Source: an uncultured Odoribacter sp.
Lineage (GTDB): Bacteria > Bacteroidota > Bacteroidia > Bacteroidales > Marinifilaceae
Length of the DNA: 31,157 nt
Assembly: GCA_910578985.1 (NCBI GenBank)
Contig: CAJTSF010000027.1
Coordinates: 1 to 31,157, forward strand
Direction: 5' to 3'
The notes below the pieces were generated by a model. It worked only from the letters and a program-made list of their open reading frames with translations. It was not told the DNA's origin and did no database searches. A program made the translations under genes and the position numbers. Position 1 is the stretch's first letter. The number at the start of each line of letters is the position of its first letter. Below, piece after piece: positions 8,784-17,233 of this stretch.

Positions 8784-10970
8784 ATGACAGAGAATGAACT
8801 GGTAAAAGAAAGTTTTGAAGATTTGCTGGAATCTCTGCGAAAAGATACACCTAAAGAAGATATACAAAAAATCAAGAAAGCTTTTGAATTTGCTGACGCA
8901 GCTCATGAAGGTGTACGCCGTCGCTCAGGAGAACCTTATATCATGCACCCATTGGCAGTTGCGAAAATTGCGACAAAAGAGATTGGCTTGGGAACGACTT
9001 CCGTGATTTCGGCTTTATTGCATGATGTGGTGGAGGATACAGATTATACGGTAGAGGATATTTCTGCGCTTTTCGGTCCGAAAGTAGCGGCTATTGTGGA
9101 CGGTTTGACCAAAATCAGTGGGGTTATGGGATCCGATAGTAGTAAACAGGCGGAAAGTTTTCGCAAAATGATTCTTACTTTAGCGGATGATGTGCGAGTG
9201 ATTTTAATTAAAATTGCCGATCGCTTACATAATATGCGGACTTTGGAATCCATGCCTGAATACAAACAGGTAAAAATAGCCAGTGAAACGCTTTATATAT
9301 ATGCACCATTAGCGCATCGAATGGGACTTCATGCCATTAAGACCGAGTTGGAAGATCTGAGTATGAAGTATGAACATCCGGAAGAATATCAAGTGATAGC
9401 TGTAAAAATAGCCGCTTATGAAAATCAATTTTCGGAGTTATTTGAAGCTTTTATTCGTCCCATTCGTCAAAAACTGAGCGATAGTGGTTATGAATATACT
9501 ATCACGGCGCGGACTAAAAGTGTTTATTCCGTGTGGTTGAAAATGCAACGCCGGAATATCAGTTTTGATGAAATATATGATTTATTGGCTGTTCGCATTG
9601 TATTTAAACCGAAAGAAGGGCAACCGGAAAAGTGGCAATGTTGGAACATTTATTCGTTGATTACTGATGTTTATAAACCGAAACCCGAGCGTATTCGGGA
9701 TTGGGTAAGTGTCCCAAAAGCCAATGGATATGAGGCATTGCATTTGACTGTAATGGGACCTGAAGGGCATTGGTTCGAAGTGCAGATTCGTTCCCATCGT
9801 ATGGATGAGGTTGCAGAAAAAGGATTGGCGGCTCATTGGAAATATAAAGATAAAAGCGATGGAGAAAACTCGGAATTGGATCAATGGCTGGCAGGTATAA
9901 AGGAAATGCTTGATCGATCGGATACTACTGCATTGGAGTTTTTGGATGAGTTTAAATTAAATCTTTTTACAAAAGAAATCCGTGTATTTACTCCCAAGGG
10001 ATACATGCGTACTTTACCTAAAGGAGCGACAGCTTTAGACTTTGCCTACGACATACATACTGAAATCGGGAATTCCTGCATCGGTGCAAAAGTTAATCAT
10101 AGATTGGAGCCGATGAGCCATAAACTTTCCAGTGGTGACCAAGTAGAAATTCTTACAAGTGAGAAACAGCAACCACAACGAGAATGGTTGAATTTTGTCG
10201 TAACTGCTAAAGCACGCACACATATTAATGCAGCTTTTAAAAAAGAACGTAGAGAATGGATGCGAAAAGGAATCAGTCTTTACGAATCCATAGTAAAGGA
10301 TTTGGGGTTGCCACCAACTGCTGAAACATTGAACAAAGTGTTATTTCATTATCATATCAATAATCGGGACGATTTGTACATGGAATTGGGAAAAGGCGTG
10401 ATTACCCAAGAAGAGCTTGCAAAAATCTTGAAACGGAGACCGGAAAATAAATTTATTAAATATTGGAATCTCCAATTTTTATGGAATGGTAAAGAGGGTG
10501 ATGACAAAAAGAAATTCCAAACGGAAAAAATGGCAAATGCCGATTTGGAATATTCCATAGCTCCTTGTTGCAATCCTATTCCGGGCGATGATGTCGTTGG
10601 AATGAATATAGCAGGTACGAAAGTTGCTGTACATAAGCGTTCATGTCCGGAGGCAATCCGATTAATGTCGAGCTTTGGTGACAAGATTGTACCGGTGAAG
10701 TGGGTCAGTTACAAATTGATGTCTTTTTTGGCTGTGATAAAAATCAAAGGAATTGATTCATCTGGAATTGTAGGTGAGATTACGTCTTTAATATCCGTAA
10801 AAGAAGAAGTAACGATGCGCCTGGTGCATTTTGAGGTATATGATGGTATTTTTGAGGGGACCATTCACTTGTATGTGCATCATACACATGATTTGAATCG
10901 AATATTGATTCAACTTTCTGAATTAAAGGGAGTCGAAAGTGTTGTGCGTGTGGAAAACGATGAAAAGTAA
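8784..10970 (+). CDS. Bifunctional (p)ppGpp synthetase/hydrolase (RelA/SpoT family)
   Basis: Makes and degrades the stringent-response alarmone (p)ppGpp. Domains in order: HD hydrolase (about 25-200) with intact ALLHDVVEDT (His80-Asp81, ED) and DRLHNMRTL; synthetase (about 235-350) with the RTKSVYSVWLKM, DLLAVRIVF, SVPKANGYEALH and VQIRSHRMDEVAE motifs; TGS (about 398-455, RVFTPKGYMRTLPKGATALD); a zinc-finger/helical region with CC (APCCNPIPGD); and a C-terminal ACT domain (about 655-728). Both catalytic domains keep their key residues, so a dual-function Rel is expected. Length 728 is typical. It starts 28 bases after murI and is followed by a 109-base gap holding the purA promoter. Confidence 0.95.
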   Translation: MTENELVKESFEDLLESLRKDTPKEDIQKIKKAFEFADAAHEGVRRRSGEPYIMHPLAVAKIATKEIGLGTTSVISALLHDVVEDTDYTVEDISALFGPKVAAIVDGLTKISGVMGSDSSKQAESFRKMILTLADDVRVILIKIADRLHNMRTLESMPEYKQVKIASETLYIYAPLAHRMGLHAIKTELEDLSMKYEHPEEYQVIAVKIAAYENQFSELFEAFIRPIRQKLSDSGYEYTITARTKSVYSVWLKMQRRNISFDEIYDLLAVRIVFKPKEGQPEKWQCWNIYSLITDVYKPKPERIRDWVSVPKANGYEALHLTVMGPEGHWFEVQIRSHRMDEVAEKGLAAHWKYKDKSDGENSELDQWLAGIKEMLDRSDTTALEFLDEFKLNLFTKEIRVFTPKGYMRTLPKGATALDFAYDIHTEIGNSCIGAKVNHRLEPMSHKLSSGDQVEILTSEKQQPQREWLNFVVTAKARTHINAAFKKERREWMRKGISLYESIVKDLGLPPTAETLNKVLFHYHINNRDDLYMELGKGVITQEELAKILKRRPENKFIKYWNLQFLWNGKEGDDKKKFQTEKMANADLEYSIAPCCNPIPGDDVVGMNIAGTKVAVHKRSCPEAIRLMSSFGDKIVPVKWVSYKLMSFLAVIKIKGIDSSGIVGEITSLISVKEEVTMRLVHFEVYDGIFEGTIHLYVHHTHDLNRILIQLSELKGVESVVRVENDEK

Positions 10971-11016
10971 TGTATGGATTGTGTGAATCTTGTTTGGAAG
11001 AAGTTTCTGGCGCTTC

Positions 11017-11046
11017 TTGATATTTAGGAAAAATCCCCTACCTTTG
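11017..11046 (+). promoter_or_regulatory. Predicted Bacteroidota promoter of purA
   Basis: A perfect -7 element TACCTTTG (11039-11046, consensus TAnnTTTG) is preceded, 19 bases upstream, by a TTG (11017-11019) that fits the -33 element (TTTG). It lies in the 109-base gap between the rel/spoT-like gene and purA, which leaves a 5' leader of roughly 25-30 bases. No hairpin of note follows. Confidence 0.7.
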
Positions 11047-11079
11047 CATGAGTTTGAAAATATAAAATGAAAGATTCAA

Positions 11080-12348
11080 ATGAAAGTGGATGTTTTGCTT
11101 GGTTTGCAGTGGGGGGATGAAGGGAAAGGGAAAGTTGTCGATGTATTAACTCCGAAGTATGATGTTGTAACTCGTTTTCAAGGAGGTCCCAATGCTGGTC
11201 ACACATTGGAGTTTGCAGGACAGAAGTATGTATTGCGTTCCATTCCTTCCGGTATTTTCCAGGGCGGGAAGCTAAATATTATCGGTAACGGAGTCGTATT
11301 AGATCCGATATTATTTCGTCAGGAAGCAGAATCGTTGGCAGCAAGCGGTCATGATTTGACACAACAGTTATGTATTTCCAAGAAAGCCCACTTGATTATG
11401 CCGACTCATCGCGTGCTGGATGCAGCTTATGAGGCTGCTAAAGGTGCTGCAAAGGTTGGTACGACAGGTAAAGGTATCGGTCCAACTTATACTGACAAGG
11501 TGAGTCGTAATGGTTTACGAGTAGGAGATCTATTGTGTAATTTCAATGAAAAATATGCAATAGCCAAAGCAAAGCACGAAACAATCTTGTGTGGATTGGA
11601 TTATCCTTATGACATTGTCGATTTGGAAAAGGAATGGTTTGAGGCGTTGGAATATTTGAAGCGTTTCCGTTTGATTGACAGTGAACATCTTCTCAACTAT
11701 CTTTTAAAAGAGGATAAATCCATATTGGCGGAAGGAGCACAAGGAACCATGTTGGATGTGGATTTTGGTTCTTATCCTTTTGTGACGTCTTCCAATACGA
11801 TTTGTGCTGGGGCATGTGTGGGTTTAGGGGTTGCACCACAGAATATCGGTGAAGTATTTGGCATTTTCAAAGCTTATTGTACCCGTGTCGGGGCAGGCCC
11901 TTTTCCGACCGAGCTGTTTGATGAAACAGGTGAACGTCTTTGTACATTAGGACATGAATATGGTGCAGTGACTGGACGTAAGCGTCGTTGCGGGTGGATT
12001 GATTTGGTGGCTTTGAAATACGCAATTATGGTCAATGGTGTAACTCAACTGATTATGATGAAGAGTGATGTGCTTGACGGGTTTGATATGGTAAAAGCTT
12101 GCATTGCTTATCGGATTAACGGTCAAGAAACGGAAGAGTTCCCGTTTGACATTACCGAAGGAATTGAACCTGTTTATGTTGAATTGCCCGGATGGAAGAC
12201 CGATATGACGAGAATGACTTCGGAAGAAGAATTTCCGGAAGAGTTTAATGCTTATGTGGACTTTTTAGAGGAAGAATTAGGAATTCCGGTAAAAATAGTT
12301 TCTGTTGGACCTGATCGTGAACAAACAATTGTCCGTTACGAGGAATAA
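11080..12348 (+). CDS. purA: Adenylosuccinate synthase
   Basis: Joins IMP and aspartate with GTP to adenylosuccinate, the first committed step to AMP. Seen: the GTP-binding WGDEGKGK motif with the catalytic Asp13, the GGPNAGHT motif with His41 (the same numbering as the E. coli enzyme), the GTTGKGIGPTY loop, AEGAQGTMLDVDFG and the TGRKRRCGWIDL base-recognition part. Length 422 is near the usual 430. It has its own upstream promoter and ends 15 bases from the end of a convergent regulator gene, with no visible hairpin between them. Confidence 0.97.
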   Translation: MKVDVLLGLQWGDEGKGKVVDVLTPKYDVVTRFQGGPNAGHTLEFAGQKYVLRSIPSGIFQGGKLNIIGNGVVLDPILFRQEAESLAASGHDLTQQLCISKKAHLIMPTHRVLDAAYEAAKGAAKVGTTGKGIGPTYTDKVSRNGLRVGDLLCNFNEKYAIAKAKHETILCGLDYPYDIVDLEKEWFEALEYLKRFRLIDSEHLLNYLLKEDKSILAEGAQGTMLDVDFGSYPFVTSSNTICAGACVGLGVAPQNIGEVFGIFKAYCTRVGAGPFPTELFDETGERLCTLGHEYGAVTGRKRRCGWIDLVALKYAIMVNGVTQLIMMKSDVLDGFDMVKACIAYRINGQETEEFPFDITEGIEPVYVELPGWKTDMTRMTSEEEFPEEFNAYVDFLEEELGIPVKIVSVGPDREQTIVRYEE

Positions 12349-12363
12349 TTGTGGTAATGGTGA

Positions 12364-13125
12364 CTATACGGTTGTTACAAGGATACCGTGTTTTTCCAAT
12401 TCCTGTATTGTTTTATGAGATACGCCTGTGTCGGTAATGATTTGGCTTACACTGCCAAGATCACATATTTTACCGAACCCGCGACGTCCGAATTTGGATG
12501 AGTCTGCTAAAATGATTGTTTCTTGTGCTGCTTTGAGCATGGCACGGTTGATTTGAGCTTCCATAGCATTTGTTGTAGAAAATCCATATCTTAAGTCTAT
12601 GCCGTCTACTCCAAGAAAAAGTTTGCTACATGAAAAGTTGGTAAGTATGCTTTCAGCATAGTTTCCAACGACGGAATTGGATGTGTGTCTAACAAAACCT
12701 CCGAGTTGAAAAATTTCTATTTGAGGGTGGTGAACAAGCGCTGTAGCGACATTCATGGCGGAAGTAACGACTGTCAAACTGGATTTGGGATTGATACATT
12801 GAGCAAAAGCTTGCACAGTCGTTCCTGAGCCGATAATGATGGCGTCACCTGGAATTAAGAGTTCCGTGGCTTTGGCTCCAATGCGTTTTTTTTCTTCAGG
12901 AAATACTTTGATTTTTTCCTGAATATGACGATTGGCAATGTAAGGTTCTAATGGGAGTGCCCCGCCATGAGAACGAAAAAGCAACTGTTGGTCTTCAAGT
13001 ATCCCTAAATCTTTACGAATAGTGACGGAAGATACTTTGAGCATTTCACTCAATTCATTTACAGCAATATTGCCGTTAGATTTTAATATTTCCAGAATTT
13101 TTCGATGTCTTTCAGGTAGTTTCAT
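12364..13125 (-). CDS. DeoR/GlpR-family transcriptional regulator
   Basis: 253 residues. The N-terminal winged helix-turn-helix (about 1-57) has the DeoR signature with NELSEMLKVSSVTIRKDL and the wing GGALPL; the C-terminal sugar-phosphate sensor (DeoRC, about 75-235) has IIIGSGTTVQAFA, LGVDGID and ILADSSKFGRRGF. These proteins are repressors released by phosphorylated sugars or polyols. It lies 58 bases downstream of glpD on the same strand, so glycerol 3-phosphate is the likely effector, as for E. coli GlpR. The gap holds a -7-like box and a long palindrome just before its start, suggesting its own, perhaps self-repressed, promoter. The effector is inferred from context only. Confidence 0.9.
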   Translation of the reverse strand: MKLPERHRKILEILKSNGNIAVNELSEMLKVSSVTIRKDLGILEDQQLLFRSHGGALPLEPYIANRHIQEKIKVFPEEKKRIGAKATELLIPGDAIIIGSGTTVQAFAQCINPKSSLTVVTSAMNVATALVHHPQIEIFQLGGFVRHTSNSVVGNYAESILTNFSCSKLFLGVDGIDLRYGFSTTNAMEAQINRAMLKAAQETIILADSSKFGRRGFGKICDLGSVSQIITDTGVSHKTIQELEKHGILVTTV

Positions 13126-13142
13126 ATTAGCGATTTTCTTTA

Positions 13143-13167
13143 CTATCCTTCTTCTGAAGAAAGATAG
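13143..13167 (-). promoter_or_regulatory. Near-perfect 25-bp palindrome before the DeoR regulator (possible operator)
   Basis: The stretch centred on T13155 pairs at 11 of 12 symmetrical positions (arms CTATCCTTCTTC and GAAGAAAGATAG, one C:A mismatch). It lies in the 58-base gap between glpD and the regulator gene, directly after a -7-like box and 18 bases before the regulator start codon, where a bound repressor would block transcription. With almost no loop it is more like a DNA operator than an RNA terminator. Whether the DeoR protein binds it is inference. Confidence 0.6.
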
Positions 13168-13168
13168 G

Positions 13169-13176
13169 CAAAGGTA
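13169..13176 (-). promoter_or_regulatory. -7-like element upstream of the DeoR regulator
   Basis: On the minus strand this reads TACCTTTG, a perfect match to the Bacteroidota -7 consensus TAnnTTTG. A fitting -33 element is not clear: the nearest TTG is only 13 bases upstream instead of about 19. It lies between the glpD stop and the regulator start, so it may give the regulator its own transcript. Confidence 0.5.
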
Positions 13177-13183
13177 GTAATTT

Positions 13184-14749
13184 TTAATTCAATAGATAGT
13201 GGAGTGCCAAAGCGGAGAATTTTTTCACTTCTTCTTCTTCCCATTCTTTGGTATGTTTCAGTTCGCGGGCTAGGATACTTGCCACTTTGGGTGCACATTC
13301 AATAGCTGCCTGGGCGTCCAAGAAAAGAATACGGACTCGTCGAGCGAGGACATCTTCTATATTCGATGCCATTTCATGACGTATGGCCCAAATGACTTCA
13401 GCAACAGTATAATCGTATCTGGGATGCAGTTTCATCGCCATTTGGGGAGAAGTGGCATGCAAAGCAAGGATAGCTGGCATATCTGAACCGTAAATGTATA
13501 GATGATTGTTCAAATCAGCATTGAGGTGATACCCGTGAATGTGCAGATGTTTGGTTATACATTTCCGTTTGGGCAACAACTGTAGTGCAATGGCTTTATT
13601 TATTGTATCTTCTGCCATTTTTCTATAGGTGGTCCATTTGCCTCCGGTAATAGTAATTAACTTATGATTGGAAACAAATATTTTATGACTACGTGAGATT
13701 TCTTTCGTACTCTTACCTTCCTTTTTGGGGGCGGCAAGCGGACGTAAACCGGCAAAGACGGATAGGACATCGTTACGTTTCGGTTGACGAGACATATAGT
13801 GTCCGGCAGTCCGTAAAATAAATTCTATTTCTTCTTCTAACGCTTGTGGCTCTTTTTCGGGCGTATTGCGGAGAGTGTCGGTGGTGCCTACTACAACCTT
13901 ATTATGCCAAGGGACAGCAAATAGTACACGCCCATCGTCCGTTTTAGGAATCATGAGGGCATAATCACTTTGCAGGAAGGATTTGTCGAACACCAAGTGA
14001 ATTCCTTGACTAGGACGCACCATGTGTTTGTGAGATGGATTATCCAATTGCATAATGTGATCTACGAAAATACCGCCGGCATTGATGACGCAACGGGCTT
14101 TGACTTCATATTCCTTGTCATAGAGCAAATCGCGTACTCTGACTCCTGCCACTTCTCCTGTTGCATGATGCAAGATTCCAGTTACTTGGATGTGGTTCAT
14201 CGGACATCCTCCATGGTCTGCGCAGGTTTGTGCCAAATTAACGGCAAGACGGGAATCATCAAATTGACCGTCATGGTACAGTACGCCTCCTTTTAGTCCT
14301 TCTGCCTTGATGGTTGGTAATTTACTGAGAGTTTTTGAAGGAGAATAATATTTGGAACGTCCGAAACTTAAGGTACCTGCCATCAAATCATAAACGTTCA
14401 GACCAATCGTATATAGAAAATTGTCCCAATAGCTGTAATTCGGGATGAGAAAAGCTTGGTCTTTGACCAAATGAGGGGCGTTTTTTTTCAGTAATCCTCT
14501 TTCATGAAGAGCTTCCAATACCAAGCCGATATCGCCTTGTGCAAGATAGCGCACCCCACCATGTACTAATTTGGTACTTCGACTGGAGGTTCCTTTTGCA
14601 AAATCTTCTGCTTCGAATAGTGCGACGCTGTATCCCCGAGTTGCAGCATCTACTGCAGTGCCTAATCCTGTTGCTCCGCCTCCAATGACGACCATATCCC
14701 ATATTTTGGCGGAATTAGCAATTTCTTTTATATAATTCGATCTGTTCAT
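13184..14749 (-). CDS. glpD: Glycerol-3-phosphate dehydrogenase (FAD-dependent)
   Basis: Membrane-associated flavoenzyme that oxidises glycerol 3-phosphate to dihydroxyacetone phosphate and passes electrons to quinone. Seen: the FAD-binding VVIGGGATGLG (about 20-30), the GTSSRSTKLVHGGVRYL motif, the central DAO domain with VGTTDTLR and the TITGGKWTTYRKMAED segment, and a C-terminal helical domain (about 400-521), as in aerobic-type GlpD. Length 521 is normal. It faces a divergent dehydrogenase gene across a 126-base gap and is followed by a DeoR regulator. No glycerol kinase or facilitator gene lies within the window. Confidence 0.94.
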   Translation of the reverse strand: MNRSNYIKEIANSAKIWDMVVIGGGATGLGTAVDAATRGYSVALFEAEDFAKGTSSRSTKLVHGGVRYLAQGDIGLVLEALHERGLLKKNAPHLVKDQAFLIPNYSYWDNFLYTIGLNVYDLMAGTLSFGRSKYYSPSKTLSKLPTIKAEGLKGGVLYHDGQFDDSRLAVNLAQTCADHGGCPMNHIQVTGILHHATGEVAGVRVRDLLYDKEYEVKARCVINAGGIFVDHIMQLDNPSHKHMVRPSQGIHLVFDKSFLQSDYALMIPKTDDGRVLFAVPWHNKVVVGTTDTLRNTPEKEPQALEEEIEFILRTAGHYMSRQPKRNDVLSVFAGLRPLAAPKKEGKSTKEISRSHKIFVSNHKLITITGGKWTTYRKMAEDTINKAIALQLLPKRKCITKHLHIHGYHLNADLNNHLYIYGSDMPAILALHATSPQMAMKLHPRYDYTVAEVIWAIRHEMASNIEDVLARRVRILFLDAQAAIECAPKVASILARELKHTKEWEEEEVKKFSALALHYLLN

Positions 14750-14828
14750 AGTGTGTTATATTTATGTTTTTGTTTGCTTTTACGAAAAAAATAAAGCATA
14801 AGTTGTTTTTCCGGACAAAAACATTCTC

Positions 14829-14836
14829 TACCTTCG
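14829..14836 (+). promoter_or_regulatory. -7-like element before the D-2-hydroxyacid dehydrogenase
   Basis: TACCTTCG matches TAnnTTTG except for C at the third of the last four positions; the T-rich run at 14803-14810 upstream (TTGTTTTT) may supply a -33 contact, but spacing is not ideal. It lies in the 126-base gap shared with the divergent glpD gene, 40 bases before the start codon at 14876. I could not settle on a -7 box for glpD itself in this gap. Confidence 0.45.
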
Positions 14837-14875
14837 CATGCTGAAATAGAAATATGTTTTTAATCATAACGAGCG

Positions 14876-15820
14876 ATGAACATCGTATTTTTGGAATCGT
14901 TGGGTGTTTGTGAAAATCAATTTGACGAGGCGGTTGCAGGATTAAGGTTGCAAGGGCATCGTGTAAGTTATTTCCCTGACCGTACGGAAGATGAAGAGGA
15001 ATTGATAGCTCGTGCCCGAAAAGCGGAAATTGTGGTGGTTAGCAATATCCCTTTGCAAAAAGGTTTTTTTAAGGAATGTCCGAAATTGAAGATGTTGTCT
15101 GTGGCTTTTACCGGAGTAGATCATGTTGATTTGGACGAATGTCGTCGCCGTCGGATTGTTGTATGCAATGCGGCAGGGTATTCTACACAGGCGGTTGCAG
15201 AATTAGCCATTGGAATGATGATAGCTGTATATCGCAAGATTGTAGGGGGAGATTCCATTATTCGTATTTTGGGAAGCAGGCAAGGTTTTTTAGGAAGCGA
15301 ATTAGGAGGGAAAACAGTAGGAATTATAGGTTTGGGAGCTATTGGACAGCGGGTTGCGCGTTTGGCGGAGGCATTTGGATGTAAAGTATTGGCGTATAAT
15401 CGAAGTTGGAAAGAAGTGCCGGGGGTAACATTGGTGGACAAAGCGGAGTTGTTATCTCAGTCTGACATTGTTACAGTGCATCTTCCTTTGAATGAAAATA
15501 CGCGGGATTTTATGAAAATGGAGGATTTTTTGCAAATGTCTCCTCATGCAATATTAATTAATACGTCTCGGGGACCAATTGTCAATTCGCATGATTTGTT
15601 TGAAGCTTTAAGAAAAGGTATTATTGCTGGGGCGGCAATGGATGTTTATGAGCAGGAACCGCCTTTGCCGGCAGGTTATGAATTGTTTAATGCTCCCAAC
15701 TTGCTGATGTTGCCTCATTTGGGATATGCGACTCGAGAGGCTTTCCGTGTCCGGTTTGGTATTGTAGTAAAGAATATTGAAATGTGGTTGGCGGGTACGC
15801 CACAAAATAGATGCATATGA
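14876..15820 (+). CDS. D-2-hydroxyacid dehydrogenase (NAD(P)-dependent)
   Basis: Reduces a 2-keto acid to its D-2-hydroxy acid, or the reverse. Seen: the nucleotide-binding motif VGIIGLGAIGQRVA (about 143-156) and the catalytic triad of the family, Arg232 in NTSRGPIV, Glu261 in EQEPPLP and His281 in LPHLGYATREA. Length 314 is typical. Candidates are glycerate/hydroxypyruvate reductase, phosphoglycerate-like or D-lactate-type enzymes; the sequence alone does not decide, and the protein lacks the C-terminal ACT domain of classical SerA. The gene ends inside the start of a TlpA-like gene (ATGA overlap), so the two are co-transcribed although no functional link is obvious. Confidence 0.9.
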   Translation: MNIVFLESLGVCENQFDEAVAGLRLQGHRVSYFPDRTEDEEELIARARKAEIVVVSNIPLQKGFFKECPKLKMLSVAFTGVDHVDLDECRRRRIVVCNAAGYSTQAVAELAIGMMIAVYRKIVGGDSIIRILGSRQGFLGSELGGKTVGIIGLGAIGQRVARLAEAFGCKVLAYNRSWKEVPGVTLVDKAELLSQSDIVTVHLPLNENTRDFMKMEDFLQMSPHAILINTSRGPIVNSHDLFEALRKGIIAGAAMDVYEQEPPLPAGYELFNAPNLLMLPHLGYATREAFRVRFGIVVKNIEMWLAGTPQNRCI

Positions 15821-17205
15821 GAAAATGGTTATTTGTACTCCTGATATTTATGTCGGAGATAGGGATGGCAAAAGATTATCGTATACTTTTGAACGTAGAA
15901 AATCTTCCTGAAGGAGCCCGTCCAATATTATTGAGAATGTATAATGGAAATATGTATGTGGTGGACAGTACGACGGTAACAGGGCAGGGGAGAGTGCGGT
16001 TTGACGTGTCGGACAGCATTCCTGCAGGAATGTTGAGATGTGTCCTCGGCATGTCGGATTACACACGTTTTGGAGGCGGACAGCCGGTACATATTGATTT
16101 CATATTTAATAACGAAGAGGTTGAGCTGAAACTCGATTTTAAAAATCCAGTAGGAAGCGTGGAGGTTATTGTGTCAAAGGAAAATCGGATATATTTTGAA
16201 TTTTTAAAATCGGAAGCATTATTTTATAGTAAATTGGGTTTGTTGGAGCAGGTTGTACTTAATTATCCCGATAAGGATGAGTTTTATCAAAAAGCCTTAG
16301 AATATTATCGAAGATTTCAAGTGCAGCGAGGGCGGGTCATTGATAAAACATTTGCTGCCTATCCGAAAACCTTGGCAGGACGTATCATTAAAAATCAAAA
16401 AGTTCCTGTCACGGATGGAGGAATACCTTTGGAACAGCGGGATTCATTATTCAAAGCCGATTTTTTGAAATTGGTGGACTTTAATGATACGGTATTACTT
16501 TATACTAGTGTATATACGGATAAAATATTTCAATACCTTCAGATGTTTATTTCACGGAGTGCAATGCATCAGGAAAATGAGGCGAATTGCATTCAAGCAT
16601 TGGATAAGATTGTGCCGTTGTTGGATGTAAATCCAGTCATTCAGCAACATTTATTGCAATTTTTGATTACTGGTTTTGAGAGTATGCAGATGGAGGAGGT
16701 GTTGGCGCATGTTTCATCGAACTATTTGCAGCAGTGTGGAGGTTCCACAGATGTCATCAAGCGGCGATTAGAAGGATACCGGAAGATGGCGATAGGTCAG
16801 CAGGTGCCTGATTTTACGGTATATGATCTGGAAGGGAATCCAGTGAATTTGTATAGTGACATGTCTCCTTATAAATTGATTCTTTTTTGGCATACAAAAT
16901 GCGGGCATTGTCAAATGTTGATGGAACGTTTACCGACTTTAGTGAGTGAGGGTGTTTTTGCTGAACGACAAATAAAGATTATCGGCATTTCTATTGATGA
17001 GACAAAAGAAGATTGGTTGGATTTTTCTAAAGGCTATGCGTTGGATTGGACTAATGCTTACATTGCAGGAAGTTTTGATAGCGAGGTGGCATCCGATTAT
17101 AATTTGTATGCTACTCCGACTATGTTTCTTGTTGATGCCGAATATCATATTGTGGCAAAACCGATGACTGTGGAAGAGTTGCTACAGGATATTGGAAAGC
17201 TTTAA
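15817..17205 (+). CDS. TlpA-like thioredoxin-fold envelope protein
   Basis: 462 residues from the ATG at 15817, chosen because it overlaps the preceding stop as ATGA and starts directly with a signal peptide (MRKWLFVLLIFMSEIGMA); an ATG two codons earlier (15811) is possible. An N-terminal beta-rich part (about 20-125) resembles the DUF4369/DUF5106-type domains common before TlpA folds in Bacteroidota, then a helical middle, then a thioredoxin domain (about 325-462) with a CGHC redox motif (Cys362 and Cys365) in the sequence LILFWHTKCGHCQML and the cis-Pro strand TPTMFLVD. Expected role: periplasmic thiol-disulfide exchange, for example reduction of outer-envelope proteins or cytochrome maturation. 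The specific partner is unknown. Confidence 0.88.
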   Translation: MRKWLFVLLIFMSEIGMAKDYRILLNVENLPEGARPILLRMYNGNMYVVDSTTVTGQGRVRFDVSDSIPAGMLRCVLGMSDYTRFGGGQPVHIDFIFNNEEVELKLDFKNPVGSVEVIVSKENRIYFEFLKSEALFYSKLGLLEQVVLNYPDKDEFYQKALEYYRRFQVQRGRVIDKTFAAYPKTLAGRIIKNQKVPVTDGGIPLEQRDSLFKADFLKLVDFNDTVLLYTSVYTDKIFQYLQMFISRSAMHQENEANCIQALDKIVPLLDVNPVIQQHLLQFLITGFESMQMEEVLAHVSSNYLQQCGGSTDVIKRRLEGYRKMAIGQQVPDFTVYDLEGNPVNLYSDMSPYKLILFWHTKCGHCQMLMERLPTLVSEGVFAERQIKIIGISIDETKEDWLDFSKGYALDWTNAYIAGSFDSEVASDYNLYATPTMFLVDAEYHIVAKPMTVEELLQDIGKL

Positions 17206-17233
17206 TAGTGGAATAATTTAAAAATATATAAAT

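Noticed and set aside
11053..11080. TTTGAA...TTCAAA inverted repeat in the purA leader
   Set aside because: Six-base AT-rich arms separated by 16 bases are expected by chance and do not fit a known riboswitch.
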